Shown piece after piece: positions 36,078 through 45,024 of a stretch of 64,000 nt of DNA. The number at the start of each line of letters is the position of its first letter. The first letter of the stretch is position 1. The DNA is taken from contig CANAAV010000002.1 in the NCBI GenBank assembly GCA_947346365.1, positions 62,001-126,000 of the forward strand, read 5' to 3'. The stretch comes from an uncultured Flavonifractor sp. Its GTDB lineage: Bacteria > Bacillota > Clostridia > Oscillospirales > Oscillospiraceae. The translations under genes were made by a program, and so were the position numbers. Below the pieces are notes generated by a model. It did not search any database. It saw nothing but the letters and a program-made list of their open reading frames with translations, and was not told the DNA's origin.

Positions 36078-36596
36078 ATGAGTGAAAAGGGGACCGTTTA
36101 TTTCTTTACCGGCCTGGCCGGCGCGGGGAAAACCACCATAGGCGGGCTGTTCCACCGCAGGCTGCGGGCGCGCAAGCCCAACGTATTTTTGGCCGACGGA
36201 GATCAGGTGCGCAGCATATTTGGCCGCTCAGGCTACTCTACCGAGGCGCGGATGGACGCGGCCCGGCGGGGGTTCCGCCTATGGCGGGAGCTGGCGGAGC
36301 AGGGGATTGACGTGGTGGTGTGCAGCATCGCCATGTATGATGAAATTCGCGCATGGAACCGGGAAAATATCGAAAATTACAAAGAAATTTACATCAAAGT
36401 GACCCGGGAGACGCTGTATAAGCGGGATCAGAAAGGGCTGTATTCTTCCGGCCGTACGGAGGTCGTGGGGGTGGACCTGCCCTTTGACGAGCCGCAGAAT
36501 GCCGACTTCATCGTGCATAACGACGGGGCGGATACCCCGGAGGAGATCGTGGGCCGTTTGGAGCGGGCGCTGCTGAAAGAGACGGTGGAAGGGTGA
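36078..36596 (+). CDS. Adenylylsulfate kinase-like (CysC-fold) protein
   Basis: 172 aa. P-loop GLAGAGKTT, LADGDQVRS, STEARMDAARRGFR, RDQKGLYSSG and the G-x-D-x-P-F-D-E-P segment match APS kinases. No ATP sulfurylase (CysD/CysN or Sat) is nearby. CysC-like proteins in polysaccharide loci can act on other substrates, for example the cytidine diphosphoramidate kinase of the Campylobacter phosphoramidate pathway. GAGGAGG lies 9 nt before ATG 36078. It overlaps the next gene by GTGA, tying it to the IspD-like enzyme. Confidence 0.8.
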   Translation: MSEKGTVYFFTGLAGAGKTTIGGLFHRRLRARKPNVFLADGDQVRSIFGRSGYSTEARMDAARRGFRLWRELAEQGIDVVVCSIAMYDEIRAWNRENIENYKEIYIKVTRETLYKRDQKGLYSSGRTEVVGVDLPFDEPQNADFIVHNDGADTPEEIVGRLERALLKETVEG

Positions 36597-37309
36597 ATAT
36601 TGCGTTAATTATCGCTGGTGGCAGCGGGCAGCGGATGAACCAGGATATTCCAAAGCAGTTTTTGAACGTCTATGACAAGCCGGTGATTGTCTACACGCTG
36701 GAGTGCTTTCAGCGCCACCCGGAAATTGATGCGATTGAAGTGGTCTGCCTGGAGGGCTGGGAGGGCATTTTGCAGGCGTACGCCAAGCAGTTTAATGTGG
36801 ATAAGCTCAAATGGGTGGTTCCCGGCGGCGCCTCCGCCCAGGAGTCCATACGCAACGGGGTGCTCCATCTGAAGGATATTTGCAGCGCTGGCGATATCGT
36901 GGTGGTTCACGACGGCATTCGCCCCCTGGTGGACGATTTTGTCCTCTCGGATGTGCTCATCACCTGCCAGAAGCATGGGAATGCGGTGACCTCTATGCCC
37001 TATAATGAGCAGATTTTCGTGATGGACGACGCCGAGACAACCACCCGCTATATTCCCAGGGACACCCTGCGCCGGGTCTCTACTCCCCAGGCATACCGCT
37101 ACGAAAAGCTGCTGTGGGCGTATGAAAAAGCGTTTGCAGAGGGAATCGGCATCCAGAGCTCTACCTATACAAATACCCTGATGGTGGACCTGGGGGAGAA
37201 GCTGTACTTTGCCGCTGGCTCGGAAAAAAATATTAAGCTGACGACAAAAGATGACCTGGAGATGTTCAAGTGCTACATCAAGATGGAGAAGGACGCCTGG
37301 CTGAAATAA
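36593..37309 (+). CDS. IspD/TarI-family cytidylyltransferase
   Basis: 238 aa. ALIIAGGSGQRMNQDIPKQF is the nucleotidyltransferase loop, with PGGASAQESIRNG and VVHDGIRPLVDD completing the IspD/TarI pattern. It would join CMP to a phosphorylated polyol or sugar. Context (CysC-like kinase before, SDR after, both within a few bases) favours a CDP-linked glycan precursor rather than isoprenoid synthesis. GTG start. Confidence 0.82.
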   Translation: MNIALIIAGGSGQRMNQDIPKQFLNVYDKPVIVYTLECFQRHPEIDAIEVVCLEGWEGILQAYAKQFNVDKLKWVVPGGASAQESIRNGVLHLKDICSAGDIVVVHDGIRPLVDDFVLSDVLITCQKHGNAVTSMPYNEQIFVMDDAETTTRYIPRDTLRRVSTPQAYRYEKLLWAYEKAFAEGIGIQSSTYTNTLMVDLGEKLYFAAGSEKNIKLTTKDDLEMFKCYIKMEKDAWLK

Positions 37310-37321
37310 GGGGAGAACGGT

Positions 37322-38383
37322 GTGAAGCTGATTGAAAACCCGCAGTATTTAGAAAACCTGCGCCGGCTGCACCGGGAATTTCCTGATTGGAAACGGCTGG
37401 ATGGCAGGACCGTCTTTCTCTCCGGCGCGTCTGGGATGATTGGGAGCTTTTTGGTCGACGCGGTGATGCTGCGCAACGAGGAGCTGCCGCCGGCCTCTCA
37501 GATTAAAATCATAGGCGTGGGAAGGGACCGGAGCGCGGCGGAACGGCGCTTTGCGCGGTGGCTGAACACTCCGGCCTTTCTGTTTTTAGAGCATGACGTC
37601 AGCGCTCCGATGGGGGATGTGCCACCGGCGGATTTTTGGATTCACGCTGCCAGCACGACCCATCCGCTGGCCTACGCGCGCGAGCCGGTGAATACGGTGC
37701 TGGCAAACGTTTTGGGGGGGCAGCATCTGCTGGAGCTGGCCGCGCGGGAAACGGGGAGCCGGTTTTTGCTCCTGTCAAGCGTGGAGATATACGGCGAGAA
37801 CCGGGGAGATACGGAATATTTTGACGAGAAGTACGCGGGATATTTAGACTGCAACACTCTGCGGGCGGGCTATCCGGAGGCGAAGCGAACCAGCGAGACG
37901 CTGTGCCAGGCGTACATTGAGCAGTGCGGCGTAGACGCGGTGATTCTCAGGCTGCCCCGCTGCTACGGGCCCACTATGCGTATGAGCGACTCCAAGGCGG
38001 CGGCGCAGTTTATTAAAAAAGCGGCCGCAGGGGAAGACATTGTGCTAAAAAGCGAGGGAAATCAACTGTATTCCTATGCCCATGTGTATGACGCGGTTTC
38101 GGGTGTGCTGTGGGCGGCCTGCCGGGGCGTGTGCGGCGAGGCGTATAATCTGGGGGATAAGCGTTCAGACGTCACGTTAAAGGAGCTGGCCGGAATTGCG
38201 GCGAGGCACGCCGGCGTGGCGGTCGTATTTGATCTGCCGGGCAGCGTGGAGAAAAAGGGGTATTCCACGGCTTCAAAGGCACTGCTGAACGCCGCCAAGC
38301 TCAGGGCTCTGGGGTGGAGCGCGCACTACGGCATAGAGGACGGCGTGTGCGAGACGATTGATATTTTAAGCAGCCTGGATTAG
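37322..38383 (+). CDS. Extended SDR: NAD-dependent nucleotide-sugar epimerase/dehydratase
   Basis: 353 aa. Rossmann motif FLSGASGMIGSFLVD, HAASTTHP, LLLSSVEIYGE with Ser, and YPEAKRTSE carrying the catalytic Tyr-x3-Lys. A 30-residue N-terminal extension precedes the fold. It most resembles UDP-glucuronate decarboxylase/epimerase-type SDRs, but the substrate may be the CDP compound made by the neighbouring IspD-like enzyme. GTG start after GGGGAG. Confidence 0.82.
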   Translation: MKLIENPQYLENLRRLHREFPDWKRLDGRTVFLSGASGMIGSFLVDAVMLRNEELPPASQIKIIGVGRDRSAAERRFARWLNTPAFLFLEHDVSAPMGDVPPADFWIHAASTTHPLAYAREPVNTVLANVLGGQHLLELAARETGSRFLLLSSVEIYGENRGDTEYFDEKYAGYLDCNTLRAGYPEAKRTSETLCQAYIEQCGVDAVILRLPRCYGPTMRMSDSKAAAQFIKKAAAGEDIVLKSEGNQLYSYAHVYDAVSGVLWAACRGVCGEAYNLGDKRSDVTLKELAGIAARHAGVAVVFDLPGSVEKKGYSTASKALLNAAKLRALGWSAHYGIEDGVCETIDILSSLD

Positions 38384-38504
38384 GCCTTGTTTGAAAATGG
38401 TTTACACGTCCAAAGGGCGGGCCTTTTCCGCCACCGTACGTTTCATCCGTTTTCAAGCAGGGTCTATGCCGCACAGAGGCGGCGCAGGTATGGGGAGAGA
38501 ACCG

Positions 38505-40553
38505 ATGGCAGAATTGCTGGAGATGTTAGAGCCTTACCGCGGCAGAAAAATAGCGGTTTACGGCCTGGGCCTGGAGACAGAGAATATTTTGCCCCAGCTG
38601 GACGGCGTGGCGGAGGTGGTCGGCCTGCTGGCCAGCTACCGGGACGAGGGAACGATTTACGGCAGAGAGATCATCCCCTTTTCACGGGCATTGGAGGAGG
38701 GCGTGGCGCTGATTCTGGTTGTGGCCCGGCCCGGTTCCTGCAAGACAATCGCGAAAAAGATTGGTCCGGCCTGCAAGGAGCGGCAGATCGACCTGCTGGA
38801 TATCCGGGGTAGAAACCTGTGTGAGGAGCGGAAAGCGCTGTATGACCTGACGGGGATGGTGGGGATGACCCGGGAGGAGCTGCGAGCGGCTCTGAACGGG
38901 GGGGACGTAATCAGCTTTGACCTGTTTGACACGCTGGTTATGCGCAACACGCTTTTTTCCACGGATGTGCATGAGATGACGGCGCAGGCCCTTGAGAAGC
39001 GGGGCGTAAAAATTCCGGACTTCTGCGGCAGGCGGCAGTCCAGCGAACGGCTGCTTTCCCGCTCCGGCGCCCCTACGTTGGAAGAGATTTACGCCCATAT
39101 GTTGAAAGAGCATGACATCCAGGGGATAAGTGCTGCGGAGCTGGCCCGGTTGGAGTGGGAGCTGGACCTGAAGCTGCTGCTTCCCCGGCGGGAGCTGTGC
39201 GATCTGGCCCGGGCCTGCGCCGCGGACGGAAAAAAAGAGATCTATATCACCTCGGATACTTATTACACGAAGAATCAGCTTGCGCAGCTGCTGGATCGCT
39301 GCGGAATCTGCTTTTATGCGGATATCCTGGCCTCCTGCGAGTTCGGCAGAGGAAAAAAGCAAGGGCTTTTTGAAGAGCTTAAGCGCCGGGCAAACGGAAA
39401 GCGCTGTGTGCACGTGGGCGACAATGGAGTGGCCGATATAGAGTGCGCCCAGCGCAGCGGGATTCCTGCCTATAAAATATACAGCGCTGAGGAATTTTTG
39501 GAACAGACCGGTTATCTGGGCCTGGAAAAGCACTTAGGGAAGCTGTCCTGCCGGATCAAGGCCGGTATGTTTGCGGCAAGACTGTTTAACAGCCCGTTTC
39601 AATTTGAGACGCAGGAGAGAAGACTTGGCGTGGAACGGGCCTGCGATATCGGATACCTGCTCTTCGGGCCGATGATTTCGGATTTTGTACTGTGGTTCTA
39701 TCAGAAAATTCAAGAGGAAAAGCTGAAAAATGTTTGGCTGTGCGCCAGAGACGGGTATTTGATCAAAAAAATGTACGACCTGCTGGCGGGGGATGGGTCC
39801 TGCACCTATTTCCTCACCTCTCGGGCCGCCGCGCTCCGGGCGGGCGTATCCGGGGAGGACGATCTCTATATGCACTTCAGCGGACCGCTGGAGAAGCAGC
39901 TGTGGGTGCAGTTTGGACTGCGTGTGACCCCCGAGTGCGCCCAGGGCAAAGAGTTGCGGGATTTTAAAGAGGCGATCCTGGAGCGGGCAAAGGTGTGCAG
40001 AGAAAATTACCGCCGGTATATGGAGCGCTTAGAGTCAAAACAGGGCGGTACGGCCTTTTTTGACTTTGTCTCAAAGGGGACCTGCCAGATGTTTATGGAG
40101 CGCCTGACAGAAAACCACCTGAGGGGAATCTATTTCTTCCGGGTGCGCACGGGCGTGGCCAAGTATGAGGAGCTGGAGATCGAGTCCTTTTATGACGCGG
40201 GCAGCGGGAAGGAGAGCGTCCTGCTGGACGACTTCTTCCTGTTAGAGCCGGTTCTGACATCGCCTGAGCCGTCAGTTCTGGAGTTTGACGGGGATGGGAA
40301 GCCGGTATATGAGGCGGAGAGCAGAAGCGCGGAGGCGATTGCGTGCGCCATGGAGGTTCAGGAAGGAATTTTGGATTATTTCCGGAACTATCTGAGCATC
40401 TGCGAAGGATGGGAAAATAGCACGGACGGAGAGCTGGATGAAGCGTTTTTGGCGCTGATACACAGGCTGGAAATTAAAAATGAGGCGTTTTTAGGCCTGA
40501 AAAATGAAAATGTGATTATGAACCGGTCAGCAGCGGTGGCAGATCTTCTATAA
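38505..40553 (+). CDS. HAD-superfamily multidomain protein
   Basis: 682 aa. Residues 1-110 form a Rossmann-like module (RGRKIAVYGLGLETENIL). Near 145 is the HAD motif I VISFDLFDTLVMRN; motif II YITSDTYYTK, Lys in GRGKKQGL, and motif IV HVGDNGVADIECA follow, so the phosphatase core looks intact. About 300 further residues (ARDGYLIKKMYDLL, FFDFVSKGTCQ) are typical of large HAD proteins in capsule and O-antigen loci. Role in glycan assembly is inferred; a possible glycosyl-phosphate phosphatase. ATG 38505 has GGGGAGAG before it. Confidence 0.78.
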   Translation: MAELLEMLEPYRGRKIAVYGLGLETENILPQLDGVAEVVGLLASYRDEGTIYGREIIPFSRALEEGVALILVVARPGSCKTIAKKIGPACKERQIDLLDIRGRNLCEERKALYDLTGMVGMTREELRAALNGGDVISFDLFDTLVMRNTLFSTDVHEMTAQALEKRGVKIPDFCGRRQSSERLLSRSGAPTLEEIYAHMLKEHDIQGISAAELARLEWELDLKLLLPRRELCDLARACAADGKKEIYITSDTYYTKNQLAQLLDRCGICFYADILASCEFGRGKKQGLFEELKRRANGKRCVHVGDNGVADIECAQRSGIPAYKIYSAEEFLEQTGYLGLEKHLGKLSCRIKAGMFAARLFNSPFQFETQERRLGVERACDIGYLLFGPMISDFVLWFYQKIQEEKLKNVWLCARDGYLIKKMYDLLAGDGSCTYFLTSRAAALRAGVSGEDDLYMHFSGPLEKQLWVQFGLRVTPECAQGKELRDFKEAILERAKVCRENYRRYMERLESKQGGTAFFDFVSKGTCQMFMERLTENHLRGIYFFRVRTGVAKYEELEIESFYDAGSGKESVLLDDFFLLEPVLTSPEPSVLEFDGDGKPVYEAESRSAEAIACAMEVQEGILDYFRNYLSICEGWENSTDGELDEAFLALIHRLEIKNEAFLGLKNENVIMNRSAAVADLL

Positions 40554-40591
40554 CGGCTGGGACTGGGCACAGCAGGGAGGGAAAGGCCCGT

Positions 40592-41641
40592 ATGGAGAAG
40601 AGCGAGTTTTGTCCCGCGTTTGCCGCGAATAATATTCCCATTGCGCTGGCTTGCAGCAACTGCTATGCGCCGTATGCGGGAGTGCTCCTGCGGTCGCTGA
40701 TGGATACCGCCGGCAGCGGCTGGAATTATGATGTAGTCATTCTGGAGCGGGAGATTTCCGGCGAGAATAAACGGATTCTTACCGGAATGACCGCCGGCAG
40801 GGCAAATATTTCGGTGCGCTTTTATAATCCGAGAGATTTTCTGGCGCAGGTGGACGTTGCGGGCCTGGGGACAGAGCAGTTCCCGCTGGAGCTCTATTTC
40901 AGGGTTTTGGCTCCCCACATGCTGCGCTGCTACGAGAGGCTCATTACCATTGACGTGGATATGCTGGTAAAGCGGGATCTTGCGGAGTTGTTTCAGACGG
41001 ATCTGGGCGGAGCCTGCGTTGGAGCGGTGCCCGACATCTTTTGGCAGGGCTTTTATCAGACGGATTATGTATTTGCCGGCAATAAAATGTCCGCCCGCAC
41101 ATATTTCAAGGAAATCTTAAATATGAAGGACCCTATGAACTATGTCAGCGGCGGGCTTGTTTTATATGACTGTGTGAAATACCGCCAGGCGCTGGACTGG
41201 AAGAGCATTATTTCTACGGCCCAGGCCAAGCGCTATATGTGGCTGGACCAATGCGAGCTGAACGCGTTGCTGGAGGGAAAGATTACGTTTTTGGACAGCG
41301 CGTGGAACATTGAGCTCGCGGCAAATCCGCGCTCGCAGTACGCGGTGGACGCGGCGCCGGAGGAGACTCGGCGGGCATATGACCGGGCCTTGGCCTCGCC
41401 GGCCGTGCTCCATTGGGCGGGAAAACCCAAGCCATGGGTGTGCCCGGATGTGCCCTATGGCGGCGAGTGGTGGTGTGCCGCCATGCAGACGCCCTTTGTG
41501 GGACATATTTTGGCGAGAATGTTTGATGAGCTTCAGACCCGCCGGGAGTATTACCGCGGCAAATATGGGCAGGAAGTGGCGGTCTGGGAGCCGGCTCCCC
41601 AGGTGAACAGGTCCCTGGGGGGGAGCGGGGAGAGAAAATGA
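40592..41641 (+). CDS. Glycosyltransferase family 8
   Basis: 349 aa. GT8 features: IALACSNCYAPYAGVLLRSL at the N-terminus, the metal-binding DxD in TIDVDMLVKRDL, NYVSGGLVLYD, LDQCELNALL and the late VLHWAGKPKPW. It is a retaining transferase for UDP-hexoses in most relatives. It overlaps rfbF by ATGA, so its product is probably made together with the CDP-sugar enzymes. Confidence 0.9.
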   Translation: MEKSEFCPAFAANNIPIALACSNCYAPYAGVLLRSLMDTAGSGWNYDVVILEREISGENKRILTGMTAGRANISVRFYNPRDFLAQVDVAGLGTEQFPLELYFRVLAPHMLRCYERLITIDVDMLVKRDLAELFQTDLGGACVGAVPDIFWQGFYQTDYVFAGNKMSARTYFKEILNMKDPMNYVSGGLVLYDCVKYRQALDWKSIISTAQAKRYMWLDQCELNALLEGKITFLDSAWNIELAANPRSQYAVDAAPEETRRAYDRALASPAVLHWAGKPKPWVCPDVPYGGEWWCAAMQTPFVGHILARMFDELQTRREYYRGKYGQEVAVWEPAPQVNRSLGGSGERK

Positions 41642-42420
41642 AGGTAGTAATTTTAGCGGGCGGCTTTGGAACCCGCATTTCCGAGGAGTCCCAGTTTAAG
41701 CCCAAACCCATGGTGGAGCTGGGCGGAATGCCGATTATCTGGCACATTATGAAGATTTATTCGGCCTATGGATTTAACGAGTTCATCATCTGCGCGGGCT
41801 ATAAGCAGCATGTGATTAAAGAGTATTTTGCCGACTACTTTCTGCATACGTCGGACATCACCTTTGACTTTACCGGCGGGAAAAGCGAGATGACGGTCCA
41901 CCGCAACGTGTCCGAGCCCTGGAAGGTGACCGTGGTGGACACGGGGCTGGGCACCATGACCGGGGGGCGGATCAAGCGGATCAGGGACCACTTGGGCGGC
42001 GAACCGTTTTTGCTGACCTACGGGGACGGGGTAGCGGATTTGGACATTGCGGCGCTGGTGCGTTTCCACCGCTCCCACGGAAAGCTGGTCACCATTTCGG
42101 CCTATAACATGGGACAGCGCTTCGGCGTGCTGGATGTGGGCGCCGATGGGAGCATCCGGGAGTTTCGGGAAAAAATTCAGGGGGACGGCAACCTGATTAA
42201 TATCGGATTTATGGCCTGCCAGAGTGAATTTATCGACTATATCGCGGGAGATGACACGGTGCTGGAAAAAGCGCCGCTGGAGACGGCCGCCGCGCGGGGG
42301 CAGCTGATGGCCTTTAAGCACACGGGGTTTTGGAAGTGCATGGATACTGTCCGGGAGAAGGAAGAGCTGGAAAAGCTGTGGGCAGAGGGACGGGCCCCCT
42401 GGAAGGTTTGGGATTGCTGA
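41638..42420 (+). CDS. rfbF: Glucose-1-phosphate cytidylyltransferase
   Basis: 260 aa. KVVILAGGFGTRISEES, KPKPMVELGGMPIIWHIM, FLLTYGDGVADLD and HTGFWKCMDTVREKE are all RfbF hallmarks. It forms CDP-glucose from CTP and glucose 1-phosphate, the first step to CDP-6-deoxy sugars. It overlaps rfbG by one base (TGATG). Confidence 0.97.
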   Translation: MKVVILAGGFGTRISEESQFKPKPMVELGGMPIIWHIMKIYSAYGFNEFIICAGYKQHVIKEYFADYFLHTSDITFDFTGGKSEMTVHRNVSEPWKVTVVDTGLGTMTGGRIKRIRDHLGGEPFLLTYGDGVADLDIAALVRFHRSHGKLVTISAYNMGQRFGVLDVGADGSIREFREKIQGDGNLINIGFMACQSEFIDYIAGDDTVLEKAPLETAAARGQLMAFKHTGFWKCMDTVREKEELEKLWAEGRAPWKVWDC

Positions 42421-43475
42421 TGGAAGAGCTGGGGTTTTACAGGAGAAAGCGGGTGCTGGTAACCGGGCACACGGGCTTTAAAGGGGCGTGGATGTGTCAG
42501 GCCTTGGCGGACGCCGGGGCGATTGTGACAGGGTATGCCCTGGACCCGCCCACCGAGCCAAACCTGTTTTCCCTGTGCGGGCTGAAGAGCAGGATGGACA
42601 GCGTGATAGGCGATGTGCGGGATCTGGAGCGTTTGTCCCAAGCGTTCCATCGGGCGCAGCCGGAAATTGTGATTCATTTGGCGGCGCAGCCCATTGTCCG
42701 GACGGGCTATGAACAGCCGGTGTATACCTATGAGACCAACGTTATGGGCACGGTGCATGTGCTGGAGTGTGTGCGCGCCGCGCGGCAGACGGTAAAGTCA
42801 GTGGTGATTGTGACAACGGATAAGGTCTATGAAAACCGCGAATGGACCTGGGGCTACCGTGAAAATGAGCCGCTGGACGGCTACGACCCCTATTCCAACT
42901 CCAAGTCCTGCGCAGAACTGGTGACGCACAGCTATAAAAACAGCTTTTTTTCCCACAGCGGTCCCGCTGTCTCCACCGCACGGGCGGGAAACGTCATCGG
43001 CGGCGGAGATTTTGCCCGGGACCGCATAATTCCGGACTGTGTGCGCGCTGCTGCCGCGGGGAAGCCGGTTGTGCTTCGAAATCCCAATTCGATCCGCCCA
43101 TACCAGCATGTGTTAGAGCCGGTGATGGCCTATTTGATGCTGGCCCGGCGCCAATATGAGAACCCCAAGCTTGCCGGGTGGTATAATGTGGGCCCCGACG
43201 AGCAGGACTGCGTGACGACGGGAGAATTGGCGCGGCTGTTTTGCAGAGCCTGGGGCGGCGGAATGAGCTGGGCGGCACAGGGCGATGAAGGTCCTCATGA
43301 GGCCCAGTATCTAAAGCTGGACTGCTCCAAGCTGAGGGCCGTCTTCGGCTGGCGTCCGCGCTGGCACATTCAAAAAGCTGTGGAACAGACGGTGGAGTGG
43401 AGCCGGGTGTGGCTGGACGGCGGCGATATCGCCGGAGTGATGCGGCGGCAGATTGCGGCATATTTGGAGGGATAA
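42420..43475 (+). CDS. rfbG: CDP-glucose 4,6-dehydratase
   Basis: 351 aa. VLVTGHTGFKGAWMCQAL, HLAAQPIVRTGYEQP, VIVTTDKVYENREW, DPYSNSKSCAEL with the catalytic Tyr/Lys and ARAGNVIGGGDFA are characteristic. It makes CDP-4-keto-6-deoxyglucose. ATG 42420 overlaps the rfbF stop. No rfbH (3-dehydrase) follows, so the product should keep its 3-hydroxyl. Confidence 0.97.
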   Translation: MEELGFYRRKRVLVTGHTGFKGAWMCQALADAGAIVTGYALDPPTEPNLFSLCGLKSRMDSVIGDVRDLERLSQAFHRAQPEIVIHLAAQPIVRTGYEQPVYTYETNVMGTVHVLECVRAARQTVKSVVIVTTDKVYENREWTWGYRENEPLDGYDPYSNSKSCAELVTHSYKNSFFSHSGPAVSTARAGNVIGGGDFARDRIIPDCVRAAAAGKPVVLRNPNSIRPYQHVLEPVMAYLMLARRQYENPKLAGWYNVGPDEQDCVTTGELARLFCRAWGGGMSWAAQGDEGPHEAQYLKLDCSKLRAVFGWRPRWHIQKAVEQTVEWSRVWLDGGDIAGVMRRQIAAYLEG

Positions 43476-43478
43476 GAG

Positions 43479-44399
43479 ATGAAAACGGCTGTCGTTACCG
43501 GGTGCAGCGGTTTTGTTGGCAGCGCTGTGGTGCGGGAGCTTTTGAATCATGGCTATAGGATCTGGGCGGTTGGCCATAACGGAAATTTTGCCAATCTGCC
43601 GGAAAATCCCCGCATCCGCCGGATTTCCTGTGGGCTGGAGGAAATCACAACGCTGCCGGAAAAGATTCCGGCTGGGGAGTATGAGGCGTTTTATCATTTC
43701 GCCTGGGCCGGCTCTGCCGGTCCAAGCCGCGGGGATACCGCGCTGCAGCTGCACAATGTCCAATGGACGATAGACGCCCTACACTCGGCAAAAAAGATAG
43801 GTTGCCGCCGTTTTTTAGGAGCAGGAAGCATCGTGGAGCACGAGACGGTTGCGGCGGCTTATACCCAGGGGAACCGGCCGGGGCTGGGCTATATCTATGG
43901 CAGCGCGAAGCTGGCGGCTCATGCCATGTGCATGTGTGCGGCGGCCGAGGCGGGGATTGAGCTGGTCTGGGCGAAGATTACAAACGCCTACGGCGTCGGG
44001 GAGCACAGCCCGCGGCTGGTGAACACGGCAATCCGGCAGTGCCTGCGCGGCGAATCGCCGCAGTTTACGGCGGGCACGCAGAACTATGATTTTGTCTATA
44101 TCGACGATGTGGCCCGGGCATTTCGCCTAATTGGTGAACGGGGAAATGCGTTTCATGACTACCTGATTGGCAGCGGCAGTCCGCGGCCTTTAAAGGAGTT
44201 TTTGCTGGAGATGCGCTCGGCCATTGCGCCGGAGCTGGAATTTCACTTCGGCAGCGTTCCTTTTACGGGGATTGACCTTCCACTGTCCGCATTTGACTGC
44301 ACACGGACGAGGACGGATACCGGCTTTCAGGCGGAAACCGGCTTTGCAGAGGGCTGCAGGCGTACCATGGCGTGGTGGCGGGAAATGGGGGGAGCGTAA
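43479..44399 (+). CDS. SDR reductase/epimerase of the CDP-6-deoxyhexose route
   Basis: 306 aa extended SDR. TGCSGFVGSAVVREL, FYHFAWAGS, FLGAGSIVEHE and IYGSAKLAAHAM with Tyr-x3-Lys. The likely step is reduction of the 4-keto group after epimerisation, as in CDP-abequose or ascarylose synthases. It lies 3 nt after rfbG and 3 nt before the 3,5-epimerase. Confidence 0.82.
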   Translation: MKTAVVTGCSGFVGSAVVRELLNHGYRIWAVGHNGNFANLPENPRIRRISCGLEEITTLPEKIPAGEYEAFYHFAWAGSAGPSRGDTALQLHNVQWTIDALHSAKKIGCRRFLGAGSIVEHETVAAAYTQGNRPGLGYIYGSAKLAAHAMCMCAAAEAGIELVWAKITNAYGVGEHSPRLVNTAIRQCLRGESPQFTAGTQNYDFVYIDDVARAFRLIGERGNAFHDYLIGSGSPRPLKEFLLEMRSAIAPELEFHFGSVPFTGIDLPLSAFDCTRTRTDTGFQAETGFAEGCRRTMAWWREMGGA

Positions 44400-44402
44400 G
44401 GC

Positions 44403-44981
44403 GTGATTCAGAAATTTGAATTTAGGGAGACAGCGATTCCCGGCCTGCTTGAGCTATCCGCGTTCCATGCGGACGATGAGCGGGGCGGCCTGACAAAGGA
44501 CTATTCCAGGGAAGTATTTGAGGCCAACGGCCTGCGTCATGATTTGGCGGAGGTGTTTTATACCAACAGCCATAAGGGAGTCGTCCGTGCCCTGCACTTC
44601 CAGCGGGTGAAGCAGCAGCCCAAGCTGGTGCGCTGCATCTGGGGGCATGTGTGGGATGTAGTGGTTGACCTGCGCAGGGAAAGCCCCGCGTTTCAAAGAT
44701 GGCTGGCTTTTGACCTGACAGGGACGGAATACAAGCAGCTTTTGGTCCCGGCGGGGTGCGCCCATGGATATCTGGTGCTGGAGGAGTCTGTTGTCTCCTA
44801 CAAGTGCGCGGAAAAGTTCTATGGGGAGTATGACGGCGGAATCCTGTGGGATGATCCGGATATTGGAATATCCTGGCCCTTAGAGAAAATAGGCGGGCGG
44901 GAGAAGGTTATTTTGTCAGAAAAGGACCGGAACCTGCCCTCTTTTGCCCAGTTCATCGTGGAGGAGCAGGGCGGATTTTGA
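44403..44981 (+). CDS. RmlC-like 4-keto-6-deoxyhexose 3,5-epimerase
   Basis: 192 aa cupin. IPGLLELSAFHADDERGG, TNSHKGVVRALHFQ with the catalytic His, KLVRCIWGHVWDVVVDLR and VPAGCAHGYLVLEE are the RmlC family pattern. Normal RmlC acts on dTDP-sugar; with RfbF/RfbG beside it and no dTDP enzymes here, the substrate is probably CDP-4-keto-6-deoxyglucose. GTG start. Confidence 0.88.
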   Translation: MIQKFEFRETAIPGLLELSAFHADDERGGLTKDYSREVFEANGLRHDLAEVFYTNSHKGVVRALHFQRVKQQPKLVRCIWGHVWDVVVDLRRESPAFQRWLAFDLTGTEYKQLLVPAGCAHGYLVLEESVVSYKCAEKFYGEYDGGILWDDPDIGISWPLEKIGGREKVILSEKDRNLPSFAQFIVEEQGGF

Positions 44982-45024
44982 AAACAGACGCACATGCTGT
45001 AGGAACGCGGGGAGGAGCGTAAGA

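Noticed and set aside
37714..37720. Runs of seven G at 37.7, 38.9 and 41.6 kb
   Set aside because: Seven-base runs are expected by chance in this G+C-rich sequence and lie in otherwise ordinary codons; only the 12-G and 11-C tracts stand out.
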